From Rouxiella aceris (lineage in GTDB: Bacteria > Pseudomonadota > Gammaproteobacteria > Enterobacterales > Enterobacteriaceae): a stretch of DNA of 64,000 bases. Every line of letters starts with the position of its first letter. The stretch's first letter is position 1. Of the stretch, positions 57,983 to 64,000 are shown one piece after another. Both the position numbers and the translations under genes were made by a program. The notes under the pieces were generated by a model. It saw nothing but the letters and a program-made list of their open reading frames with translations. It made no database searches and was not told the origin of the DNA. The stretch covers positions 434,001-498,000 of the forward strand of contig NZ_JAADJU010000002.1 in NCBI RefSeq assembly GCF_012933545.1, in the 5' to 3' direction.

Positions 57983-58693
57983 ATGGATCGATATCCACGC
58001 TCTAATGGTTCGATAGTAGAACGCGCAAACAGCGGTATCCAGGCCTATATGGCTCAGGTTTATGGCTGGATGACCTGTGGTTTGCTGCTGACGGCTTTCG
58101 TGGCCTGGTACGCTTCACGTTCCCCGGCGATCCTGGGATTTATCTTCTCAAGCCAGATCACCTTTTTCGGCTTGATTATTCTGCAGCTAGGTTTGGTTTT
58201 TGTTATTTCAGGCATGGTTAATCGCCTGACTGGCAGTGTGGCAACCGGGCTATTTATGCTCTATTCGGCGCTGACCGGGTTAACGCTCTCCAGTATTTTT
58301 GTAGTCTATACCGGATCTTCTATTGCCAGCACCTTTGTGGTTGCCGGTGGTATGTTTGGTGCCATGAGCCTCTATGGTTACACCACCAGGCGCGATCTTA
58401 GCCGTTTGGGCAGTCTGCTGTTTATGGCGCTGATCGGTATTGTGCTGGCCTCAGTGGTTAATATCTGGCTGAAAAGTTCTGCGCTGATGTGGGCGGTGAC
58501 TTATATCGGCGTAGTGGTATTTGTCGGACTCACGGCCTATGACACCCAGAAACTGAAAAACATGGGTGAGCAGTTATCCGTTGATGACAAAGACAGCTTC
58601 CGTAAGTATTCCATTGTCGGCGCTTTGACCTTGTATCTGGACTTTATCAACCTGTTCCTGATGCTGTTGCGTATTTTCGGCAACAGAAGATAA
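57983..58693 (+). CDS. ybhL: Bax inhibitor-1/YccA family membrane protein YbhL
   Basis: Seven-span inner-membrane protein of the BI-1 (UPF0005) family, possible pH-sensitive calcium leak channels in other bacteria. The ATG at 57983 follows GAGGT and gives 236 residues starting MDRYPRSNGSIVERANSGIQAYMAQVYGWM; a reading from 57950 is less likely. Conserved ALTGLTLSSIF, GAMSLYGYTT, VGLTAYDTQKLKNMG and the C-terminal LDFINLFLMLLRIFGNRR are nearly E. coli-identical. Confidence 0.95.
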   Translation: MDRYPRSNGSIVERANSGIQAYMAQVYGWMTCGLLLTAFVAWYASRSPAILGFIFSSQITFFGLIILQLGLVFVISGMVNRLTGSVATGLFMLYSALTGLTLSSIFVVYTGSSIASTFVVAGGMFGAMSLYGYTTRRDLSRLGSLLFMALIGIVLASVVNIWLKSSALMWAVTYIGVVVFVGLTAYDTQKLKNMGEQLSVDDKDSFRKYSIVGALTLYLDFINLFLMLLRIFGNRR

Positions 58694-58710
58694 CTGTCGC
58701 TGCTGATTAT

Positions 58711-58745
58711 AAAAAACCGTTAGCCTTGGCTAGCGGTTTTTTTTC
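58711..58745 (+). terminator. Rho-independent terminator of ybhL
   Basis: AAAAAACCG-TTAGCC-TT-GGCTAG-CGG followed by eight T residues, 17 bases after the stop codon. Confidence 0.9.
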
Positions 58746-58909
58746 ATCTTATGCTGCGTTGACAAGCGTGATTTTATTTAATCGGATATATTAGTTATTC
58801 CACTATATAATTAATTTTCAGATATTTTGCAGTTATTTTCCCCTTCCTTTAGTAACGAGCTCTATTTTATCATCAGCAGATAACAGGGAGATACATTACA
58901 AGGGAAGAG

Positions 58910-59374
58910 ATGGATACGGTTGAGGAACTTAATGGCACCTACTTCTATGCCGGTAAGTCTAATCTTACCGCAGGCGAGCTTTTTTTTATGATTTTCTGTG
59001 AAAATACAGTTGATCAGTTTGGCCTGGGGATAGCTGATTTTGCGGCTGTAAGTGCTATCTATTACGGTAGGAAAAGTCTTTCTACCCGAGGCAAGCCGAG
59101 AGGTGCTACAAAAGGCACTTCCCGTGCTTCTGTAGGTGCAAGGCGTGTATTTAAGCAAGCAACATTCCCGTTTGGAATAAAGTTACCTACTTGGGTCGGA
59201 GGATATACACCATGGACTGTAGAAAAGAGGATGGTTGCAAAAATAAGCACCTTCGTAGGACGTACAATCCCACTTATTGGTCAAGTCGTTCTTGTTACCG
59301 ATGTAACTCAGATAACTTATTGTACCATTCGTGACTACAACAGGATTGCACGAGGTAACGATAAAATATGGTAG
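58910..59374 (+). CDS. STM2901-family membrane-associated protein
   Basis: A 154-residue protein resembling a Salmonella/E. coli family I recall as STM2901, of unknown function: it begins MDTVEELNGTYFYAGKSNLTAGELFF, has a central RGKPRGATKGTSRAS motif, and a hydrophobic GRTIPLIGQVVLVTDVTQI segment near residue 125 before IRDYNRIA. A GGGAAGAG ribosome site precedes the ATG. It is the first of three co-directional genes leading to hcp, and overlaps the next gene by seven bases. Local base composition is clearly AT-richer than the flanking genes, suggesting transfer. Confidence 0.75.
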   Translation: MDTVEELNGTYFYAGKSNLTAGELFFMIFCENTVDQFGLGIADFAAVSAIYYGRKSLSTRGKPRGATKGTSRASVGARRVFKQATFPFGIKLPTWVGGYTPWTVEKRMVAKISTFVGRTIPLIGQVVLVTDVTQITYCTIRDYNRIARGNDKIW

Positions 59375-59703
59375 ATGATGATATTGAACAACGAATCTAT
59401 GCACTTGTACGATCTTATACTGGGGCATATTTATTTAATAATAAGAAGAAACAGAAAGTCTTAACTGCTGAGACCGATCTTGACACCCATTTAGAACTTG
59501 ATGTAGGGGAGGCTGAAGATTTAATGGATAACTTTTTTTCTGAGTTTAATGTCCAAAAAGCTAACTTTATTATTGAAACTTATTATCCTGATTTACCTTT
59601 TACATGGAACCCATTTAAGAAAATAGATCCTATTCCTGTACCCGATTTTACTATAGGTATGTTAATAGAATCAGCTAAAGCGGGTAGATGGTTATACGAT
59701 TAA
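59368..59703 (+). CDS. DUF1493-family acyl-carrier-like protein
   Basis: A 111-residue acidic protein that I assign to DUF1493, a family found next to STM2901-type genes and thought to adopt an acyl-carrier-protein-like fold. The region TDLDTHLELDVGEAEDLMDNFFSEF resembles that fold, but the usual phosphopantetheine DS pair is not present (LELDV), so it is unlikely to carry a prosthetic group. The ATG overlaps the previous stop. One row of its sequence (59401-59460) has only 19 G+C in 60 bases. Confidence 0.7.
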   Translation: MVDDDIEQRIYALVRSYTGAYLFNNKKKQKVLTAETDLDTHLELDVGEAEDLMDNFFSEFNVQKANFIIETYYPDLPFTWNPFKKIDPIPVPDFTIGMLIESAKAGRWLYD

Positions 59704-59725
59704 TTACATGCAAGGAGCATTAACA

Positions 59726-60211
59726 ATGGCGGTACCGGTTCATTTATGGCTTAAAGACGATGGCGGCGCAGCTATCAAGGGCGCTTCCGATGTTCAGGAT
59801 CGTGAAGGCAGTATAGAACTGAGAGGGATACACCATAATCTTAGTATTCCTACGGACCCTCATACCGGGAGACTTACTGGTACACGACAACATGCGCCAT
59901 TTCAGTTTGAAAAGGAAATTGATCCCTCATCCCCTTATCTCTACAAAGCGGCTGCTACCGGGCAAACTTTGCAATCAGCGGAGATTAAATGGTATTGCAT
60001 CGATAATGCTGGGCAAGAAGTTGAATATTTCAATATTTTACTTGAAATGGTAAAAGTAATCTCAGTAACGCCAATGATGCATGATACACGTAATTGCCCG
60101 GGTACTGGTCATATGGAAAGTGTAGCGCTACATTATGAAAAAATTACCTGGAAGTATGTAGATGGTAATATTCAGTATACTGATGCGTGGAATGAAAGAA
60201 CCACAGCGTAA
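59726..60211 (+). CDS. hcp: Type VI secretion Hcp-family tube protein (orphan)
   Basis: Hexameric ring protein that stacks into the inner tube of the type VI secretion system and can carry small effectors in its lumen. The ATG at 59726 follows AAGGAGC; 161 residues beginning MAVPVHLWLKDDGG, with KGASDVQDREGSIEL, GTRQHAPFQFEKEIDPSSPYLYKA and the C-terminal YEKITWKYVDGNI. No other T6SS genes are present in the window, so this is an orphan copy that may serve with a cluster elsewhere. The upstream pair may encode a cargo, chaperone or immunity function, which is speculation. Confidence 0.9.
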   Translation: MAVPVHLWLKDDGGAAIKGASDVQDREGSIELRGIHHNLSIPTDPHTGRLTGTRQHAPFQFEKEIDPSSPYLYKAAATGQTLQSAEIKWYCIDNAGQEVEYFNILLEMVKVISVTPMMHDTRNCPGTGHMESVALHYEKITWKYVDGNIQYTDAWNERTTA

Positions 60212-60217
60212 TTATAA

Positions 60218-60317
60218 TTTTGGCCTTTTGTATTAGAGGTGGATATATTGTTCCCATTAAAGAAGTTAGTGATCCCAATAAGGCAACCGACTGTCAGCAC
60301 CTTCAAACCTGCTAAGC
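60218..60317 (+). pseudogene. Possible remnant coding segment after hcp
   Basis: Directly after hcp an open segment in frame with 60230 encodes a short peptide ending GGYIVPIKEVSDPNKATD plus a few residues before a stop. It looks protein-like but is only about 30 codons and has no clear start. It may be the stub of an effector gene deleted next to hcp. Confidence 0.25.
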
Positions 60318-60325
60318 ATTTATGG

Positions 60326-60349
60326 CGGGCACGCTTATTGCGCTGCCCG
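60326..60349. terminator. Hairpin between the hcp islet and mdtG
   Basis: CGGGCA (60326-60331) and TGCCCG (60344-60349) with additional inner GC/GC pairing; located between convergent genes, without a clear T run. Confidence 0.45.
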
Positions 60350-60377
60350 ATTCAATAATATTCTGGCGTGAAAATAA

Positions 60378-61577
60378 TTATATCCGTCGATTAGCGGGCA
60401 GTTTTCGAAAACTCCACCATACTTGGGCGGCATTAAACAGCACCAAAATGGCGGTAACCAGAAATACCCAGCGGAAACCCATCATGGCGGAAACACTGGA
60501 ACCGATCAGCGGACCGACGACATTTCCCAGATACATAAAGGATTGGTTATAACCGAAGATCCTGCCGGTGACCTGATCGCTGCTGTATTTTACCAGCAAT
60601 GCCTGCACCGCTGGCATTAAGGCGCCGTCGCCAAAGCCGAGCATAAAACGCAGTATCCCCAGTTGTACCGGCGTATTGATGGTTGCCATCAGGCAAAACA
60701 GTACAAAGCAGAATATCAGCGCGGCAATCAGCACGCGGTGAGCGCCAATACGGTCGCCGAGTTTACCCAATCGGGGGGCGGAAAGCAGAGCAGAAACACC
60801 GGGAACTGCAGCAATAACCCCGCTGATAAAGGCGATATTTTCGCTATTATCCGACAGATTGCGGATAAATAGCGTCAGGATGGGGCTGATAGAGCCGTTG
60901 GCTAGCTGGATCATCATGGTGGTAACAAACAAACTGAGGATCAGCATCGGATAGGGCAGCGAGGTGAAAACTGCTTTGCCACTGAGGCGGTTGGCTTTGC
61001 TGACTGGTACTACCCGCTCTTTTATCAGAAACAGGGTGATCAGAAAGCTGGTAAACAGCAGTCCGCCGGTGACAAAAAATACCGTACGCAGGCCCAAATG
61101 GTCGGCCATAAAACCGCCGATCAACGGGCCGATAATCACTCCGGCCACCTGTCCGGTTGAGAGCGTACCCAGCGCCCAGCCACTTTTATCCCGCGGAACC
61201 TGTGAGGCCACCAGTGCCATGGCGTTGGGAATATAGCCGGAGGTCAGCCCCATCAGGGTGCGGAAAATAAATAGCTGCCAGACGTTTTGCGCAAAGCCCT
61301 GCAATACCATAACGATGGCCATCCCCAGAGCAGCGCGCAGCAGCATCAGCTTGCGGCCCTTACGATCCGCCAGACTGCCCCATAAGGGCGCCACTACCGA
61401 AGAGACCAGAAAGGTGCCACTAAATACCAGACCTGACCAGATACTCAGTGCCTGATGATCGTGGACGCCAAGTTGTTCAATATACAGCGGAAGAAAGGGC
61501 AGAATTTCGCTCATCGCCAGGCCGGTAAAAAAACAGCCTAACCAGACAGAAATTAAATTAAGTTTCCAGGTTTCCAT
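60378..61577 (-). CDS. mdtG: MFS multidrug transporter MdtG-like
   Basis: Twelve-span major facilitator of the DHA1 group similar to E. coli MdtG (YceE), which gives resistance to fosfomycin and deoxycholate when overproduced. The 399 residues show the motif A sequence [20 protein letters not shown], the motif C-like [22 protein letters not shown], and [13 protein letters not shown] in the second half. The ATG at 61577 is preceded by a C-rich tract and has no ribosome site; a nearby upstream ATG (61590) is out of frame by one base across that tract. Confidence 0.88.
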   Translation of the reverse strand: METWKLNLISVWLGCFFTGLAMSEILPFLPLYIEQLGVHDHQALSIWSGLVFSGTFLVSSVVAPLWGSLADRKGRKLMLLRAALGMAIVMVLQGFAQNVWQLFIFRTLMGLTSGYIPNAMALVASQVPRDKSGWALGTLSTGQVAGVIIGPLIGGFMADHLGLRTVFFVTGGLLFTSFLITLFLIKERVVPVSKANRLSGKAVFTSLPYPMLILSLFVTTMMIQLANGSISPILTLFIRNLSDNSENIAFISGVIAAVPGVSALLSAPRLGKLGDRIGAHRVLIAALIFCFVLFCLMATINTPVQLGILRFMLGFGDGALMPAVQALLVKYSSDQVTGRIFGYNQSFMYLGNVVGPLIGSSVSAMMGFRWVFLVTAILVLFNAAQVWWSFRKLPANRRI

Positions 61578-61939
61578 GGGGGGAGGGCATGACCTTATTG
61601 ATGAAATAGTTTACCCGCTGAATCATAGCAAGCTAAGGCTTTAAAAGGATCACAAAAAGTTGCAACACTGTGTGTAGGGATATATTTAACCTTATCATAA
61701 CAATAGCCCGGGTATTTGCCGCATAAAATATTGTCGCCAATGAATTTTGCCTGACTCATTTACAGCTTGAATCATATAAATGCGCGCTGCGCTGTGATAT
61801 CTGTTAGAATCTCTGCAACTGGCGCACTGCAGTTTGTGCCGAATCCTCGTGGTAATGCCTCATTTGCCTCGTCTGATCATCCATTCTTGAAACTGCACCG
61901 AACCTGTTCGGGTTAGAGTGGATTGGAGTTTTTCTTTAT
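61578..61939. other. mdtG-rhlE divergent region
   Basis: A 362-base AT-rich region. Next to mdtG lies a six-G run (61578-61583). Near rhlE a small hairpin CCGAAC-CT-GTTCGG (61898-61911) sits in the leader. No gene recognised. Confidence 0.5.
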
Positions 61940-63322
61940 ATGTCATTTGATACTCTCGGCTTAAGTGCCGACATTCTGCGTGCTGTTGAAGAGCAGGGCT
62001 ATCGCGATCCTACGCCTATTCAACAACAGGCAATCCCTGTTGTATTGCAAGGCCGCGATTTGATGGCCAGTGCACAAACCGGTACCGGTAAAACCGCTGG
62101 CTTTACCTTGCCCGTTTTGCAATTGCTTTCTCAGACTGCCGTACCAATCAAAGGTCGGCGTCCGGTACGTGCACTGATCCTGACGCCAACCCGTGAACTG
62201 GCGGCGCAGATCGGTGAAAACGTGACAGCGTACAGCAAACATTTGCCTTTGCGTTCTTTGGTGGTGTTTGGTGGCGTGAGCATCAATCCACAAATGATGA
62301 AACTGCGCGGCGGCATTGATATTCTGGTGGCAACACCGGGCCGTTTGCTTGATCTGGAACATCAGCGTGCTGTCGACTTGTCAAAAGTCGAGATCCTGGT
62401 GCTGGATGAAGCGGACCGTATGCTGGATATGGGCTTTATTCATGATATCCGTCGCGTACTGGCCAAACTGCCAGCCAAGCGTCAAAACCTGCTGTTCTCC
62501 GCCACCTTCTCCGACGAGATCAAAGGCCTGGCGAGCAAACTGCTGACCAACCCGGCGTCTGTTGAAGTCGCGCGTCGCAATACGGCATCATCGCAAATTG
62601 AGCAAAGCGTTCACTTTGTTGATAAGCGTCGTAAAAGAGAACTGCTGTCGCAGATGATTGGCGAAGGTAACTGGAAACAGGTGCTGGTCTTTACCCGTAC
62701 CAAGCACGGTGCCAATCATTTGGCTGAATTGCTGAATAAAGATGGCATTGGCGCTGCGGCGATCCACGGTAACAAGAGCCAGGGTGCACGTACCCGCGCT
62801 TTGGCCGACTTTAAAGACGGTGGCATTCGTGTGCTGGTAGCCACGGATATCGCTGCTCGCGGTCTGGATATCGACCAACTGCCACACGTGGTCAACTATG
62901 AGTTGCCTAACGTGCCAGAAGATTATGTTCACCGTATCGGCCGTACCGGTCGTGCCGAATCTACCGGTGAAGCGATGTCACTGGTTTGTATCGACGAGCA
63001 TAAACTGCTGCGTGATATTGAACGTTTGCTGAAGATTGAGATTCCACGCATTGCCTTGCCTGGTTATGAGCCGGATCCGTCAATCAAAGCCGAGCCGATC
63101 GTTAACGGTCGTCAGGGCAGCCGTGGCGCACCGCGTCAAAGCAGCGGTGGTCAACGTTCCGGCGCACCACGCCCGGGCGGAAACGGTCCTCGCTCTGGCA
63201 GCGGCGGTAATGGTGCCGGCGAAAGCCGTCCAGCCCGTCCGCCACGTCAAGGCGCAGCACATGCCGGCCAACGTCGTACCGGCGCGCCAGCAGGACGCAG
63301 TCGTAAACCTTCTGGCGAGTAA
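61940..63322 (+). CDS. rhlE: ATP-dependent RNA helicase RhlE
   Basis: DEAD-box helicase involved in ribosome assembly and RNA turnover. The 460-residue protein has the Q motif and [10 protein letters not shown], motif I AQTGTGKT (about 46-53), motif Ia PTRELAAQ, motif II DEAD (about 155), motif III SAT, motif [11 protein letters not shown] and motif [11 protein letters not shown]. The C-terminal ~80 residues are Gly/Arg/Pro-rich and basic, typical of RNA-tethering tails. GGAG lies 12 bases before the ATG. Followed by a strong terminator. Confidence 0.97.
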   Translation: MSFDTLGLSADILRAVEEQGYRDPTPIQQQAIPVVLQGRDLMASAQTGTGKTAGFTLPVLQLLSQTAVPIKGRRPVRALILTPTRELAAQIGENVTAYSKHLPLRSLVVFGGVSINPQMMKLRGGIDILVATPGRLLDLEHQRAVDLSKVEILVLDEADRMLDMGFIHDIRRVLAKLPAKRQNLLFSATFSDEIKGLASKLLTNPASVEVARRNTASSQIEQSVHFVDKRRKRELLSQMIGEGNWKQVLVFTRTKHGANHLAELLNKDGIGAAAIHGNKSQGARTRALADFKDGGIRVLVATDIAARGLDIDQLPHVVNYELPNVPEDYVHRIGRTGRAESTGEAMSLVCIDEHKLLRDIERLLKIEIPRIALPGYEPDPSIKAEPIVNGRQGSRGAPRQSSGGQRSGAPRPGGNGPRSGSGGNGAGESRPARPPRQGAAHAGQRRTGAPAGRSRKPSGE

Positions 63323-63336
63323 TCGCTGAATAAAAT

Positions 63337-63372
63337 AAAAAACCGCCGGTTTTATCAAGGCGGTTTTTTTTT
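63337..63372 (+). terminator. Rho-independent terminator of rhlE
   Basis: AAAAAACCGCC pairs with GGCGGTTTTTT around an 11-base loop and runs into nine T residues, 14 bases after the stop. Confidence 0.92.
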
Positions 63373-63676
63373 ACCCTCCGATCGCGCTGTCGACAGGGTA
63401 AAACTTCTATTATCTTATTAAACCTTTCCCTTTGTAATTCGCCGTTAATCTCCTTGATTTATCATCATGTTAACTGACACTAATGTTTTACATTTTTTCT
63501 CTATCGTATTTATATATTTATTAAATCTATTATTAAAAATAGATCATACAGAATTTGAATGTTTATTTTTCTTGCTTTACTTTTCTGCTTTGTTAAATTA
63601 AATACTCTCCTTTTATAAGTAACGTCTATTTTTATTATATTATTACAAAAGAGAAACGTACTGGAGGGGTTTAAAA
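63373..63676. other. AT-rich gap after rhlE
   Basis: About 300 bases of very AT-rich sequence with no gene, probably the control region of the next operon; it ends in a GGAGG ribosome site. Confidence 0.5.
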
Positions 63677-63775
63677 ATGTCTGCTAACCAGCGCCGGATT
63701 TTCTTATCGAGCCTTACTGACCGTCTGTGCATTATTTCAAAGAATCAATCAGTGAGTAGCGGCAGCAATGAATAA
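63677..63775 (+). CDS. Small leader ORF (32 aa) upstream of a membrane protein gene
   Basis: An ATG with a strong CTGGAGGGG ribosome site ten bases upstream opens a 32-residue frame MSANQRRIFLSSLTDRLCII plus a polar tail. Its TAA overlaps the start of the next gene by eight bases (ATGAATAA), an arrangement that favours translational coupling. No family was recognised; it is basic to neutral without a membrane helix. It may be a regulatory leader peptide. Confidence 0.5.
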   Translation: MSANQRRIFLSSLTDRLCIISKNQSVSSGSNE

Positions 63776-64000
63776 AGTGATCACCAATAAATTCTTTCTG
63801 CTTGCCGTCGGACTTATTTTTGTTCAGCAAATATTAATTGGCGCATCAACCTATATCATTGGCCAGGCAGGTGCGAACATCGCCAATCGCCCCATGACTG
63901 CCTTTCATTACGTGGTCATCTTTTTTGTGCTGATCTTTTTGGCATATCTGTTAGGGGCGGTATCGCTGTTTTTTAGAGTCAAACTCTCTAATGATTTATG
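63768..64000 (+). CDS. Membrane protein, N-terminal part only
   Basis: The coding region starts with ATG at 63768 and runs off the right edge. The 77 visible residues hold two transmembrane helices (NKFFLLAVGLIFVQQILIGAS and HYVVIFFVLIFLAYLLGAVSLFF) separated by a short loop containing NIANRP. This layout fits the start of a membrane sensor or transporter, but nothing decides between them. Confidence 0.6.
   Translation, partial: MNKVITNKFFLLAVGLIFVQQILIGASTYIIGQAGANIANRPMTAFHYVVIFFVLIFLAYLLGAVSLFFRVKLSNDL

Overview
The window reads as a chromosomal segment of an enterobacterium. Gene content and order (cydABX-ybgE-ybgC-tolQRAB-pal-cpoB, a tRNA-Lys cluster, nadA, zitB, ybgS, aroG, gpmA, galETKM, modF/modE/acrZ/modABC, ybhA, pgl, ybhC, ybhB, bioA/bioBFCD, uvrB, yvcK, moaABCDE, ybhL, rhlE) follow the E. 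coli 16-17 minute region. The differences (no pnuC, a haemoglobin-type TonB receptor beside gpmA, an EvgS/BvgS-like sensor next to zitB, ERIC-like elements, an orphan UrtE-like ATPase by bioD, mdtG before rhlE) point to the Yersiniaceae, most likely Serratia. That is an inference from gene order and remembered protein similarity; no database was searched.

Layout. 1-3.0 kb: cytochrome bd oxidase operon, with cydA cut by the window edge. 3.1-9.2 kb: Tol-Pal envelope system. 9.3-9.7 kb: three identical tRNA-Lys(UUU) genes. 10-18 kb: nadA behind a NadR box, then on the minus strand a response regulator, a hybrid sensor kinase and zitB in one direction, then ybgS and aroG. 18.2-22.2 kb: gpmA and a TonB receptor, each with a Fur-type palindrome upstream, flanking psiF. 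22.2-26.6 kb: galETKM with both GalR operators conserved. 26.7-29.25 kb: a dense repeat array with no convincing gene. 29.2-34.8 kb: molybdate regulation and uptake. 34.8-43 kb: ybhA, pgl, ybhC, ybhB, a DJ-1/PfpI protein, a CurA-like reductase, a periplasmic binding protein with an aminotransferase, and a LysR regulator. 44-49.2 kb: biotin synthesis. 49.2-54.4 kb: the orphan ATPase, uvrB, a VF530-type protein and yvcK. 54.7-57.6 kb: molybdenum cofactor operon behind a Moco-type RNA leader. 58.0-60.2 kb: ybhL, then a low-GC islet with STM2901-type, DUF1493-type and Hcp genes. 60.4-64 kb: mdtG, rhlE and a partial membrane protein.

How the genes connect. ModE/ModABC supply molybdate, MoaA-E build molybdopterin, and the Moco-type leader would tune that pathway. 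Biotin genes are divergent around a BirA-type operator that may be doubled. tol-pal, cyd and gal are compact operons with overlapping or closely spaced genes.

The most unusual part is the array between galE and modF. Three 306-bp units on the plus strand and four 243-bp units on the minus strand are diverged forms of one element, arranged head to head. Two hairpins stay paired in both forms although their sequences differ, and one hairpin has a three-base T-N-C loop whose middle base is A, C, G or T in different copies. A third, ~60-bp repeat is interleaved and runs into the 3' end of modF. Other points for follow-up: a structured leader with a terminator just before ybhC, the Hcp islet, the ATPase lacking a normal ABC signature, and ERIC-like repeats that extend MoaE.
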